Assembly (NCBI RefSeq): GCF_036850765.1
Contig: NC_089493.1
Coordinates: 268,625,034 to 268,689,033 of the forward strand
Reading direction: 5' to 3'
DNA length: 64,000 nucleotides
Source: Saccopteryx bilineata
Lineage: Eukaryota; Chordata; Mammalia; Chiroptera; Emballonuridae
The position numbers and the translations under genes were made by a program. This document shows positions 1 through 11,937 of the stretch, one piece after another (position 1 is the stretch's first letter; the number at the start of each line of letters is the position of its first letter). Under the pieces are notes generated by a model. It worked only from the letters and a program-made list of their open reading frames with translations. It searched no databases and had not been told where the DNA came from.

Positions 1-1035
1 TAATGGGAGAACAAATAGCAATCAGGAACACACATGGTCAGGGTAAGAAAAGGAAGGGGAGAGGCTGAGGTTATTGCCAGGGGCTTCACAATTTGTTTGT
101 GAAGTTGGCCTTTGTGGGAAGGCAGCCATCCGTCCCAGACTTAAGGAACATAAGGTTGGGTCATGAGGGCGAGGCATACTGCGGTGGTGAGCTTGGACTG
201 CTTCCTAGACGCAATGATTTTTCAGAGTGGAAGTGATGACAGAATGAGAATATGTAGGAATGCCATTTTGGCAGCAGACTGCAGAAGCTGCGTGGAGTCA
301 TCCTCAGGGAGACCAGGATGAAGGTTATTACTCACTGAGAAATGGGAAGATTATAAAAAGACTGGAACAAAGGTAGGGCAAGGAAAACAGGAAAGTAATG
401 TTGGATCTGGGAAATGATGGAAAAGAACGATAGGGGCTAAATAACAAATTAGTTTTAAAGGCGAAAGTGAGGGAAGAGTCTGCAATGACTCTGAGGCTTT
501 GACCTTCTGGATTTTTTAATCTTTGTAATAGAATTCAAGAAAAATCAACAGAAATATATCTCCTCTTTCAGGCAGGAAATGAAATTTTATGGATTCTTAC
601 TTTGAATGGAAGAATCGGAGACAGACACTGAGAAATTAATTTGCGAAGAACTCCTGGCTTAGGAATAAGAAACATAACAGCTATTTAAAGTAAAATCCCA
701 CAAAACTACCACTTTTACAAGTAGTCTGTGTACGGTGGAAAGTGGTTTCCCGACACGATTATCTTGTCCACAAATGTCACCAGGTGGCCTTAGATATCAG
801 AATTGGAAAAGCCAGGGACAAGCTTGTTTTGTCGTGAGTCTGGAACAACCAGGGAGTGCTCAAGGAGAACCTTATTATTTTTGGTCCTCTCAGGTTGCAA
901 CAGGCTCTGCTCTGGTTTTTGCTGTCTTTGATTTTGCTTTTTGATGTCGAGACTTATTGTGCATGGTGAGTAACTTGTGCCGGTGCAGCAAGTGTCAGCT
1001 TTGTTCTTTTCCTACGTTCTTGTTCTGACTAAAGA
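1..1035. other. unannotated sequence, no gene seen
   Basis: I see no long open frame, no recognisable repeat and no RNA gene here. A possible pseudo-exon ends before GTGAGT near 967, but it has no coding support. Confidence 0.5.
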
Positions 1036-1039
1036 GACA

Positions 1040-1130
1040 GTAAAGTAAGGTGGAAAGAGCACTTAGCCGGGAGTCAGAAGACCTTGCTTGGGGACATGGC
1101 AGGTCGTTAACCATGTACCATCGGTCCCTC
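1040..1130 (+). repeat. MIR SINE fragment
   Basis: The text GGTGGAAAGAGCAC followed by GAGTCAGAAGACC is the typical head of an ancient mammalian MIR element. The rest is too decayed to follow. Confidence 0.5.
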
Positions 1131-1330
1131 TTAACAAGGGAATTAGCTTCAGAAGCTCCCAGGTAGCTTCCAGAGTGGACAACAAACATGTGCACAGAGC
1201 AGCAGGAACTGTAGCACGGTTACTGATAGGTCAGTGGTGCTTCGTTCCAAACACACACTATTTCTTCAGAGCATGTCAACCACATCATGAGCTATATTCT
1301 ACAGGGCTACTAGGGATGCCGAAATTCTGC

Positions 1331-1560
1331 CTTCCCTCCTTCTCTCCCTTCTTTTCCCTGCTCCTGCCTTCCCCTCCCCTCCCTTCCCTGCTGCCTCCCA
1401 TCCCTTCCCTTCTGCTCCCCTCCTTTCTTATCCTCTCATTTCCCCTTCCTTTCCTTCTCTTATTTTCTTCTCTTCCTTTCTCCTGTTTTCTCACTTCCTT
1501 TCCCTTTATTTTTCTTTATCCCTGTACCTTGTCTTTCTGTCTTTCTTCCACCACAGATAC
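1331..1560 (+). repeat. polypyrimidine tract (TCCC/CTTTCC-rich)
   Basis: About 230 bases almost free of purines on the plus strand, made of shuffled CTTCC, CCCTCC and CTTTCC units. It produces the Leu/Ser/Pro-rich and Arg/Glu/Gly-rich open frames on the two strands, which are not genes. Confidence 0.9.
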
Positions 1561-3265
1561 TCTCTGAGGGTCTCTCTCTTACATACCTTTTCAGTGCAAG
1601 AATAATACAAAGTATTCATGTGTGTGGCCCAAGGAGTTCTCCTATATCTAAAATTTTCTGGGATAGATCATCTACTAGTAGGTGAAACGCCAACATGTGA
1701 GATCCATCCTTTTGTCCAGAGATACTATTTACAGAAGCATTTTATGAAAAATGTGAGTCATCCCCAAAAAGGTGATGTTATCATGTATCATCTGATGTTT
1801 ACTGACTCATCCATCAGTCATCTCACCGAGCAGATTCCTGAGGGGGGATCTCGCTGAACCGAGCCAGGCTCACTGGGCAGACAGTGCTAGCTCCTGGCTC
1901 GTCATACCAGTGGAGAGAACCTGCGTTCCCCCTGGAAAGAGGGGACAAATTCTAACCCCGGGCCCATATGGAACCCACAGTCACTATTCACTGAGTTCTT
2001 AGCTTCCTCACTTCTAAAAATAAGATGTGAGAAAATGTTCCCATGCTGCTTCAGAATGACGGCTTTCTGGGTGCGAGTCAGAGGGGAACAGAGGGAGAAG
2101 GAAGAGAATAATGTACACAAACCTGATTCCCAGTTTTGTCCCTGGCCAGTGATGTGGAAGTACAAGTTCCCCGCGCGGGTAGAGAGTAGATCGAGACTGT
2201 CCAGATGTATGCCTCGAATTTCAGCTTAATTATTAGTAATGCTTCCTTCACCGTCAGAAATGTCAGAGTGTGGATCAAAGATTATATGCTCATCCATCCA
2301 TCGTGAACGTTTCCCCAGGACTCAGAAGAACAGGCACACTCCTCCCTCTACCATGCGGCAGCATTTCACAATCTTTTATTTTATTTTTCTCAGCTGGAGC
2401 CAGTGTAACCCAGCCCACCTTGTTGGACTGAGATGCATACATCCAAAGCAGTTAGGCAGCTGTGTCATGCACTTAGCAGCCACGATCCCAAATCAAGAGC
2501 CCCCCCCACACACACACACACATTCTTGTCCAGAGCTTCATATTGAGAGAGCTGACCCTGACCTGTGGCGACTGGTCTCTGGGTACCACATACCCTAAAA
2601 CGTTCAAAGCAAAAAAAAAGCTTTATGCTTTGAGACCAATGTGGATGAAGTCAGTTTAGGATAAAAATGCTTAAAACAAAGTGTCAGAAAGGCTTCAGCA
2701 TCAGGTATTTCTATGGAAAAGCTTGATGAGTGTTTGGGGATTTCTTAACCCAGGCACTTGTGACCAATCTGCAATGATGACTGTCATCTGGAAGGTTTCA
2801 AGTGGGAGGTGCCGATTCCCTTTCCTGCAGTAGCAGCCATAAAATTCAGTCTTGTCATTGGTCAATGAACTGGCATCTGCTCTCCTCCTTCTTACTCTGA
2901 AGAATTCTTTTCCCCAACAGGACAATAATTTTCTCATCTCGGCTCTGCAAGACCTCCATTTTATGAGATCTTGGAGGCTCAAAGCAGCTATCGACCATCC
3001 CAAACAGCCTACACGTTCGTCTTCAGCAGAGGATCTCCAGCTCCTTTCAGAAAAAGCGTTATTACAACCGTTTTATAAAACCTAGACAGAGAAAGCTCCC
3101 TGGTGCCTCTTTGGAGTGGTCAATGTGGTGGTCTTCTCAGCAGGCCACATACAGAAACCTCTCCTTTCCCCCTCCCCCACCCACTCCAGGAAGGCAAGTA
3201 ACTTCATGTCTGCAAGACACAAGCCAAAGGGAGGGCAGGCAGGAGACAGCCATTAAGAGTGAGAT
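1561..3265. other. unannotated sequence with a short CA repeat
   Basis: No gene is seen. A C-run followed by (CA)n lies at about 2498-2521. The short frames lack codon structure and splice context. Confidence 0.5.
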
Positions 3266-3266
3266 G

Positions 3267-3801
3267 GTAAGCTAAATCATGGCCCCAAAGATATACCCAT
3301 GTCCTAATCCCCGGAACCCACAAATGTTTCCTTATATGGCAAAAGAATCTTTACAGATGATAGTAGGCTAAGAAATTTGAAGTGGGATAATATTTTCAAT
3401 TATATAGGGAGGCTCTAAGTTCAATCACATGTGTTCTTATAAAGGGGAAACAAAAGAGAGATTTCATACACACACACACACACACACTCACACACACACA
3501 TGTGCACACACACACACACACACACACACAAGGAGAAGGCAAATTGATCATAGTGACAGAGATTGGAGTGATGTAACCACAAGCCAAGGAATTCTGGCAG
3601 ATAGAAGCTGGAAGAGGTGGAGAACGGGTCCCTCTCTGGAGGCCTTGTGAGAGCACTGCCTGGCCAACACCTTGATTTTGGTGCAGGGAGACTGATGTTA
3701 GTATTTGATTTTCAGCACTGTAAGTGAATAAATGTGTACTGTTTTAAGCCACCCATTTTGTGGCAATCTGTTAGGGCAGCCACAGCAAAGTATCACAGGC
3801 T
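3267..3801 (+). mobile_element. MLT1-like MaLR solo LTR
   Basis: The order of motifs matches an ancient ERVL-MaLR LTR. A CCCCAAAGAT...GTCCTAATCCCCGGAACC head is followed by CCTTATATGGCAAAAG, TTCTTATAA, an ACACCTTGATTTTGG block, and AATAAATGTGTACTGTTTTA with a polyadenylation-like AATAAA. The central part has been replaced or expanded by a CA microsatellite. No internal retroviral region is next to it. Confidence 0.75.
3470..3531 (+). repeat. (CA)n microsatellite
   Basis: About 60 bases of CA dinucleotides with a few interruptions (TCACAC, TGTGCA), inside the MLT1-like LTR. Confidence 0.95.
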
Positions 3802-3924
3802 AAGTCCCTGCAGTGCCCGAGATGTAAAACCAAAAGGGACTGACCAGGAGAGCTAATGGGTAATGGTGCTGGGGAAGGAACCCAGCAGCCAAGGGTGAAA
3901 GAAAGAGCTGGAATCAACTGCATG

Positions 3925-4145
3925 TTAGAAGGATTGGCTTTGGGATTAAAGAGCTAGAGTTCTGTCTCTGGTTTACTGCCTCCCAGCCACGGTGACATTA
4001 GGCATTTCTTAGCCTCAATCCCAAATCTTTAAACAAAAATGTAATTGATAGCCATCATTCAAGGTTTGGGTAAGAAGTATGAGAATTAATACAATGAAAA
4101 ATGTCTCCCATGTGATGAGTGCTCATTAAAAAGTAATGAGTGCTG
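3925..4145 (+). repeat. MIR SINE
   Basis: The element follows the MIR order: TAGAGTTCTGTCTCTGG, TTAGCCTCAATCCC, GAGAATTAATACAATG and GAGTGCTCATTAAAA. It is heavily diverged, as expected for an ancient mammalian repeat. Confidence 0.65.
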
Positions 4146-4384
4146 ATGTGTGGGAAAATAAACTGATTTAAAAGACCCCATCTTTGAGAGAGAAATGACT
4201 TTTTTTTAGAAAACACTTTGATGCTTTCTTAGGATGTCAGTGGGGAAGATACCTACTCATTTCAGTTTCTCGCTCCTTTATCCCATACTCCACTTGGTTT
4301 CAGTGGATTAGAGATAAAGCATGCAAAACCAAACTTCTCAGCCCAATAAGAAAGGAAGAACTCTTAAGTTTCCCAAAATGAGAA

Positions 4385-4775
4385 AATGTTGTGTCCCTGA
4401 AATCTATATTCAAGTACTAATCCCCGATACCTGTAAGTATGGCCTTCTTTGGAAGTAGGGTCTCTGCAGATGTAACCAAGTCAAGAAGAAGTCATCCTGG
4501 ATCTGGGTGGGCTTCAATCCAATGACTGGAGTCCTTATGAGACAAGAGAAACTGGGCACACAGACACACCCTGAGGAAAGACAGCCATGTAAAGCCAGAG
4601 GAGGCACACGGACCAATACCGTGTGGTAACAGGGCCAGAGATTGTGTGACCCAGCTGGAAATCCAGGAAAAGCCAGGATTAACAGCCACCACCATAAGCT
4701 GCCTCCCCTACAGGTGTTAGAGGGGACATGGCCCTGCCAGCAGCTGGATCTCAGACTTCCAGAGACAATACATCT
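4385..4775 (+). mobile_element. MLT1-like MaLR LTR, 3' part decayed
   Basis: MaLR landmarks are visible in order: TGTGTCCCTGAAATC, AGTACTAATCCCCG, TAGGGTCTCTGCAGATGTAA, GGAGTCCTTATGAGA and CTCAGACTTCCAGAGA. It is a second independent LTR of the same superfamily as the one at 3267. Confidence 0.7.
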
Positions 4776-6652
4776 GTGTTGGTTCAGTCGCCCAGGGTGT
4801 GGCATTTTGTAAGAGACTAACACTGGGACCTGAGACAGAAAGACAAGAAACAGTCTGCCCAAACAGGCGTGCTCTTGTCACACCAGGAGAGCAGCGGGCC
4901 TGTGAGGAGCCCCTGCCGGTGGGAAGGGCCGAGACGCTTTTATGAAATGCATTGTCTGACACTCACTTCTAGGGGGTCCTCTGTGAGACTTCAGTGCATC
5001 TTCTGTCCCACACAACTACCCTTAGAGGACCTGTTGGGGAAAGTGAACAGTGCACTGTCTATTCGCTTTATGTCGAGGGAGAGAGAAGAGGACGCCCCCC
5101 TGGGGTGAGACCTGGGCTAAGACAGGAGATCTGAACAAGAAGGGGCCACAAAACACAAACATGGAACTCCTTCAGAATGCCAGAGATTTTGCAGGAGGAA
5201 CATTCTTCTCCTACTAAAGGGCAAAGTGACAAGTCAGAGCCCAGAGACTTGGGGATCCCACCAGGTGAGGAACAATATAGGCTATGTTCTTATTAACATC
5301 ATTAACTGAAGATGAATAAAATGGGTCCAAACCACAGGATGCATGACAATGAGTTGAACGAATGATTATTCTCCATGATTCCTCTACACTCCTTCTCTGC
5401 TGCCCCTCACTGGTGTAAAAAGCCATGGTGTTCCAACTCTGGCCTGGCGGGGCCAGCTTTGCCCTGTGGGACCCCCACCAGCCTTCTCTTCCTCTGCTGA
5501 GCGCCTCTGCTCACAAGGGGGCACCTGATTCCTCGTGCTCTTCCAGGGAAATCCTCCCACAAGGCTCCTGTGCCTGTCCCTGACCTTGGCCATGCTTGAG
5601 AGAACGTGAGATCAAAGGAATGAAAATGCTCCTTTCTGGTACTTCAATCAGGGAGAGAAGCAATTAAAATGTGAATTAATCTAAGTGAGATGAAAATGCA
5701 GATGTAGAACAAGAGCGTCCCGATCACCTTGAACCTGCACGGCACGCCGCTTAGCCACTGTGATTAAAGACATTTTCATGCCATTAAAAACCTTCTCTTC
5801 TAATGTTACCAACGCTGTGCCAGTCAAACGCTCCGGGCAGCCTCCGTGAGGACTGCCCCCTCCTCCATTGCATCCCTTGATCCTTGCAGAAGGCTGTGGG
5901 GGTGGGAAGCCCCTCTTAGGAGGGGACATGGAGGGCTTGAGGAATTATGGGAAATGCAAGACTCTCAACTACTGTAAATGTCTTCGCTCCAGTAGATTTT
6001 TTTTCTAGTTCCTCGAGGCTGTGGTGCAGCCCGAGTCCTGCTGCCGAGGGCCCTGGGAGGGCAGAGCCGGGGAACCGGGCAAGGAGCATGTTCCCAGCGC
6101 TCTACAGTCCCTGCAACCCTCTGGTTCCCCAGAGGCTACTGTGAAATGAATGATAACAGTAGTGTTCACTTTCAGAATTTTCCCTCTGCTTCTCAGTCGT
6201 CTTAAGGATGCTCCGTTGATCCACTGGAGGAAGCGACAGGGCTGTGACCTCAGAGGAAGGATGCATGGGATGTGACTGTTGATGTTTGAACCACTTGACC
6301 TTCCGGGCCAGCCATTGGTGCTGTTTGTTGTCTCGAACCTGCTTCCTCCTGTGCCCACCCGACATCTGACGTTTTCTCCTCTTTCTGGCTATACATTTGC
6401 TCCTTGCTGCTGCCAACAGTAATTGTCAGCCTCAGGTTTTGAAGCACGGAATGTGAAAGAACTCATTCTGAATCTCCCTTTGTTACTTTCCAAAGCCAAC
6501 CTCCCTGCTCCCTCCAGTCCCTGAGGACAGCTGGCTCTTCCTGGTCCGGACCGGAGATGCTTCCTCTCTCTTCCTTTCTCTGACTCTCCTCGTGGACCTT
6601 CCAGTCAGATTGGCCCAGGGGTGAAAGAGAACCTCTAGTAACACCTGTTTTA
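4776..6652. other. unannotated sequence
   Basis: Mixed-composition sequence with no repeat or coding signal that I can support. Several frames of 60-117 codons overlap on both strands and show no splice context or known motifs. Confidence 0.45.
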
Positions 6653-6666
6653 AGAATAAGTTAGGA

Positions 6667-7048
6667 GGCCCTGGCTGGTTGGCTCAGCAGTAGAGCGTCG
6701 GCCTGGCGTGTGGGGGACCCGGGTTTGATTCCCGGCCAGGGCACATAGGAGAAGCGCCCATTTGCTTCTCCACCCCTCCTCCTTCCTCTCTGTCTCTCTC
6801 TTCCCCTCCTGCAGCCAAGGCTCCGTTGGAGCAAAGATGGCCCGGGCGCTGGGGATGGCTCCTTGGCCTCTGCCCCAGGCGCTAGAGTGGCTCTGGTCGC
6901 GGCAGAACGACGCCCTGGAGGGGCAGAGCATCGCCCCCTGGTGGGCAGAGCGTCGCCCCTGGTGGGTGTGCCGGGTGGATCCCGGTCGGGCGCATGTGGG
7001 AGTCTGTCTGACTGTCTCTCCCCATTTCCAGCTTCAGAAAAAAAAAAA
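6667..7048 (+). mobile_element. bat long VES/MEG-type SINE
   Basis: The tRNA-derived head carries an A-box-like GGCTCAGCAGTAGAGCGTC and a B-box-like GGTTTGATTCC. A TCTC-rich stretch follows, then a second GC-rich domain (GCAGCCAAGGCTCCGTTGGA...GATGGCCCGGGCGCTGG) and an A-tail. A 14-bp duplication flanks it (6653-6666 and 7049-7062, one mismatch). The second domain accounts for the open frame starting MARALGMAPWPLPQALEW. Confidence 0.95.
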
Positions 7049-7299
7049 AGAATATGTTAGGAAAGACCACCCATGGAGGTGGTGAGGTCCACCCTAGGTA
7101 GGGTGGTGCCCCCCCCCCCAAGTTGCTGTCTCATGCTGAGAGTTAATTCGGCTTTTGTTCTGCTCTTGTGGTCTGTAGAATCTCCCATAGATGCAGCAGG
7201 CAGCTCCCCTCCTCCTGCCATTTTCCACAGGGCTCCAGCCTGGCCTCCTGCTCCGAAGGCTGAAGCCAGCGGATCCTGGGCTGCAGGGAGAAGGTAGGC

Positions 7300-8698
7300 A
7301 GCACGGTGGGCCAGACGGATTGCCGGGAAGGCTCTGGCTCCCCACAGCATGTATTCCTGCCTCCAGAATATTTAAAAGATGCTTCAAAAAAGATGAAAAA
7401 TGTATACTTAATTTGTAGTTTGTAAAATTGGTTAACCCATGTTCAGGGGAGAGAGCCCTTTATTTGTTCAATATGTATCTGCAGCAGCTGTTTAAAATAA
7501 AAGTTTTCAAGGGATAACACCATTCTAGGTTTATAAATCGACCTTTGTGGACAAGGCCCACCAGGGGTGAGGATGACGGAGACACAAAGACCCAACTCCC
7601 GGGACAAGGTTCAGTGATGCAGATCCTCTTTATTCAGGAAGTAAGCTAGCTTATATAGATGGGTTCAGCCTATAGGGTGTTACAGCGTGTCCTTCATAGC
7701 CAATGGCTGAAAAGAACAGGGAGCTGCGTGGTTGGCGCAGAGTCACTTCCTTACTGCGGGCGAGCTCCCTTCCTGGGTGTGCCCAGGAGGGTTCTGGGAG
7801 CTGGAGTATTCTCACAGCATTGCATCAGCCACAGCTGCCAGGAATGCGCTCTGCTCTCCACCCACAGACATGTATAATCAGAAGGGCTCCACTTTGCCAC
7901 ACCCATGGACCCTCTATTTCTGCGCCTCCACTACCTTATGAAGGCTGATAAAGAGGCACGGTTCAGCTTCTAGACCAAAGGGTGGTGGATGATCGTTTGC
8001 GCATTGCATCCTGTTGCTGAAACTTCCTGAACTTGAGAAGTTACTTTGAGATGTGACAGGAAGAAAAGAAATTGACAAAAAGAAATATTACAAATACAGC
8101 AAAGGGAAGACATTAAAGTGGCTGGGGGAGGGGGAGTTTAATTAAGCTATGGCAGCATTAAAAAGCAATAACAAATGTCAGTTTACACTCAACTGTATTT
8201 TTCTCCAGGTGTAAGGTTTCCAATGACAAAGAAGAGGATCATACTCATTATGCCCATGGTCTGATATCTGGTTACATCTCTAAAGAATTAAGCAATGACT
8301 CATCTAAATATTTAAAGCTTCTAGAACCTTCAACTTCTTTGCCAAACCCTCTATCAGAGACAGTCAAGTTATCAGATGAGCCCACAGAAGCAAAAGAAGA
8401 TTATACAAAGTTTATCACTAAAGACTTGAAGACTGAAAAGAAAAATAGCAAAGTGACTGCAGCTCAGAAGGTTGTGGCTAAAGTTGACAAGAATGGAATG
8501 CAAGGTATTTACTCCTTTTTTGGTATAAATTTTTTTTTTTTAAAGTTGGAAAACTTTAAAACTTTGTCTATGAAATCTAGCAAAACTATTTGCATTTTAC
8601 ATGTTCCATTTTTTTCTCCTCTCTCCAGGTCAGTGTACTTCCTGACACTTAACACCTTTTGAAATAAAAGAACAGTTTTCAGAAAGAAAAAAAAAAAG
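7300..8698 (+). pseudogene. RNASEH2B: processed pseudogene of RNASEH2B, split by an LTR
   Basis: RNASEH2B encodes the B subunit of RNase H2, which removes ribonucleotides from DNA in the nucleus. The copy is intronless. Translated pieces follow the parent in order: [16 protein letters not shown] (about 7344-7400), KLVNPCSGE (about 7429), LQQLF and HHS (about 7480-7535), PLFL.LHYL.KADKE (about 7910), then from 8230 [47 protein letters not shown] and a C-terminal [10 protein letters not shown]. The last corresponds to the PCNA-binding PIP-box end of the parent. Frameshifts and stops are frequent before 8200. A decayed 3' UTR, an AATAAA at about 8663 and an A-tail at 8683-8697 show retroposition. 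An antisense ERV LTR interrupts it at 7546-7866; without it the copy is about 1.08 kb. I could not define its target-site duplication. Not functional. Confidence 0.93.
7546..7866 (-). mobile_element. solo LTR of an ERV (class II/ERVK-like), inside the RNASEH2B pseudogene
   Basis: The plus strand starts TGTGGACAAGG and ends CCACCCACA, so the LTR reads TG...CA on the minus strand. Minus-strand AATAAA lies at about 7631-7636, followed by an R/U5-like region. The 6-bp flanks GACCTT (7540-7545) and GACATG (7867-7872) match at four of six positions. Joining the flanks leaves a spacing that agrees with the parent gene. A 6-bp duplication suggests a class II (betaretrovirus-like) element, but the family is not identified. 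No viral coding region is present. Confidence 0.72.
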
Positions 8699-9523
8699 AT
8701 GCAGATCCCAAAGACAGCTAGGATGTAATGAATGAGGCTCTCTTATTCCAGAACCGCATAAGATGGGAAGAAGCTTCACATTCATACACATTTAACTACG
8801 AGGGCAGCCCTTGTGTCTACAAAACACGGCATACAATCAGTGTAAAGAGCCCCAACATTTGAAAAGTTGTTATAATTTACCACAGCGTTCTGAGTTAGAC
8901 AGATGCAATGCGAGATGTTCCCACACTTCATGCCCACCTCCCCTGCAGCCCAAAACTCAGAGAATGCCCTCCCATGCTATGATGTACCTTCTTCGGGCCA
9001 GCCTCTCTGCTGACTTCTGCACAAGGCTGTAGACTCTCTCACAAGCTCATTCTTCTTGCGTTCACGTTCTTCTTCTTCTCGAACAACTTCAGAGGAAGCC
9101 TGAAGGGTCCCTTTGCTCTTCTGAGTTAAAACCCAAAGCCCAGAAGACCTCTGAGCAGCCAACCTGCTTCCTGTCTCCTCTCAGACCCACCTTGCCTGGC
9201 ACCTTAGGGGAAAAGAGCTCTTCTAGACAGAAGACAATACCAGCCACCAGAAGGGGGTCTACAAGAGCCTCCTCCTCTTTCATCTGAAAATGTAAGTAGA
9301 GCATGCAAAATTTCTCAAGTTGTTCCAACTTGAGGAAGAAGAGGGATACGGAGCTGTACCCTTCTCTTTCCCGACTCCTCAGTTCTGCAACACCTTCGCA
9401 GATGACAGGAGTGGAAGACCTGGTGCTTCCTGCCACCACGTTAGGAATTCTTCTGATCCTCCCATTATGTGCATATTGTTTTCATTTTTCATGTATGTCT
9501 TTGAAGGCCATCATGTATAAATG
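8699..9523 (-). other. unidentified segment, possible old retrocopy or pseudo-exon
   Basis: On the minus strand, a frame at about 9089-9300 reads MKEEEALVDPLLVAGIVFCLEELF. It is preceded by an acceptor-like CTTACATTTTCAG and followed by a donor-like CAAGGTGGGT. An acidic/basic stretch (VVREEEERERKKNELVRE) lies in another frame at about 9020-9080. The mixture of frames suggests a decayed copy of a gene, but I do not recognise the parent. Confidence 0.25.
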
Positions 9524-9534
9524 AAGAAAACAAG

Positions 9535-9725
9535 CTTCAGTTCGAATTCCAACTTTATTAGTTATATACCTATTTGTCCCCGGCTCAAGGAAAACAGTTA
9601 CTCCTACCTCAAAGGATGTTTTTTTGTGAAAATTAAATGAGAAAATATATGTGAAGTGCTTTGAAACTTCCTGACTTGTAGTAGATGTTGATAAATGTCA
9701 GTTATTATTATTATTATCATCAGTA
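9535..9725 (+). repeat. MIR SINE
   Basis: MIR order is visible: a TTCGAATTCCAACTTTATTAG head, AATTAAATGAGAAAATATATG, then TGTAGTAGATGTTGATAAATG and a terminal ATTATTATTATT run. Confidence 0.75.
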
Positions 9726-11689
9726 TTATTACTACTACTCCTACCATGACCGGGTCCCCCTCCTTGCAACTAATTTCTCATATTAGTCTCTTTTGGGGCT
9801 CCCATGCAGAGCACCCCCTACCACTTCACTCTCTGTAGACCCCCCACCTGCCCCTGATAGCCAGGCCTGCCCAGGCTGGTCACCTTAAAAGCAATAATTC
9901 AGTATTCACTTTGCTAGTATGGTACAGTCTTGTGAGAGTTTCCTGTTTTGATCCTCTCAACCATTCATCATATTAGGTGCCAGCCGGACACAGCTTCGGT
10001 AACTCCCCGTAGGAGGACACTTGCTCCTTTCTCTAGTCTAGGACATTGAGCTTTCAGTGAGTTGCTAATATGCCTGGGACCAGACGTTTATTTCACTCAG
10101 CCGGGTGGCCTTCTTTTTTCCCTTGTCAGCAGAAGGGCATAGAAACTGAGGGAACTGGAATGGGGAGCACATTTTGGCCTTTTTACTAATTGTGAATAAC
10201 ACGCTGAAACCAGGTCATGGCTGGAGTGTCAGGCGCTGGCATTCTAGAAACATTGAAACATTTCTAGAAAATTACTGTAAAACATGCTTAATGTTAGTCA
10301 GTTAATTATACTTACCACACATCAAGTTCCTGCCACATAAAACTCCAACGCCTATCTCCCAAATGTGCGTGTGCCTCTGCTCTGCACATACGCCATCCAA
10401 AAATGAGCGTGCTCCTATCATCAGTGAGATGGATCCGGCCATAATTGATTTTCCATAGACAAATGCTTTAGATTTTGGTAAACCCTTTGTAACATCTTAG
10501 TCAAATTAAACTGAGCTCTTTCAAGTCAGATTGATAGTCCATAGGATTCCACTTAACTGAGACAAGCGATGCAATTTCAGGCCAATTTAAAGGGTATTTC
10601 ATTTAGAAACAGAACCAGTCCTTGTCAAGGCCCTGGAGGTAACGAGAAATCTTCCTCCTCTTATCTGCCTAGAAGCTATGCATGGCAGCCCGGTCCATGG
10701 GGGCCGAGCAACCATGAAGCATTGTGAGTGGGTCAGTGTAATCAATTTTACGACCCACATTCATTGAAGGGGAAATGACCCCTTCAGTGGGTAGAAAAGA
10801 AGGCAAGGACTATGTAAGGCATTCAGAGCCTTCCTAGGACTTGGGAAATGGTGTCTAATCTGAGCGCAAACATTACAGGAGTCACTGTGTCCGTCTCCTC
10901 GGGTTGCGGCCCCTGTGAGGGCACAAGGCTTGGGTCAGAGCACTGGCTGGATTTCAGTCCCCGTTTGCCCCGCGATCACGGGCACAACTGCACTCAGCGG
11001 CCTTAGGAGAGTGATGTCAGGAACTGTATATTCACAGGTTACCTTCTTTAATGCTCACCACACTAGGAGATTTTAAGTACTGTCCCAGTTTTACAAATAC
11101 AGATGGCTGGGAGTGATTCAATACTGTATTCCTATAAATGTAAGTTGAGCTGAGATTCTGGCATTGGTCTGCCTGATTCTAAAATCCAAGCTTTCTCTAA
11201 TTCACCATGGAATGTGAGTTTAGTTGAGGGGCTTGGTAATCTTTTTTTTTTTTCCAGGGGAAATGGAAGAATGGGCAGGGTATGAACCTCCGATCTTTGA
11301 CGGTGTTATTGGGAAGGGGGAGCAGGTGGCCGGCCGGCCAGCCTCTGCTGCAAAGCCCCTGCGGCCGTGCGACGGCTCAGCTTTGCCTTACATCAAGCTG
11401 AGGCCTCCCTTCCAATGACCCAAAAAGAATGACAGGACTAGTGGCTGAACCAGTGATTGCAGGTCCCTGCTTTATGAGGCCTGCAGGCCATGCTGGGAAG
11501 AGAGGGGACCTGGAGCGGCCCACTTCGCTCCCTAAGTCTCTGTCTGCTCTCACAGAATGCAGCTAAGAGGCCTTGTCCTGCCCAGCTTCCAGGCACTGGG
11601 CCTCACAAGATGGTGCCAATGGCTACGACCCCCTTGCAGACACGAGGAGGACACAAAGAAAATGTATTGAGCTTTGTAACTTTGTAAAT
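9726..11689. other. unannotated sequence
   Basis: No gene or clear repeat. The stretch 10390-10640 is rich in short AT-core motifs such as CATAATTGATTTTCC and resembles conserved noncoding DNA, but there is nothing decisive in the sequence alone. Confidence 0.4.
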
Positions 11690-11775
11690 TTATATTATTA
11701 TATATATATTGTTCTATTCTATATATAGTAATATATTGTTATATATTTACATATACACTTATATTGAGTTTTTAA
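11690..11775. repeat. AT-rich low-complexity sequence
   Basis: About 85 bases of nearly pure A/T with repeated TATATA cores. Confidence 0.85.
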
Positions 11776-11937
11776 TGTGTTGAATTTTTTAATATATTAG
11801 TGTTAAGCAAGCACAGTTTGTTTCATTTAAAGGACTTTTATGCTGACATCAGACCTCTTTTATTGTTTTGTTTTTAAAAATACTCTTTATTAAACTAAAG
11901 AAGGTAATCAATTGCCTCTGTGTGTGTGTGTGTGGTT

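Noticed and set aside
3470..3531. CRISPR-like repeats or other prokaryotic system
   Set aside because: All tandem repeats here are simple microsatellites or a head-to-tail minisatellite without spacers, and the sequence is clearly mammalian.
6762..7085. Open frame beginning MLLHPSSF and its relatives (MARALGMAPWPLPQALEW and similar) at 43092, 52251, 58243, 62940 and elsewhere
   Set aside because: The same peptide recurs wherever a long bat SINE occurs. It is the translation of the SINE body in several frames, not a gene family.
8339..8662. Possible functional RNASEH2B-related protein (107 codons)
   Set aside because: Only the C-terminal third is in frame; upstream parts are full of stops and frameshifts and the copy has a retroposed A-tail. 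I treat it as a pseudogene.
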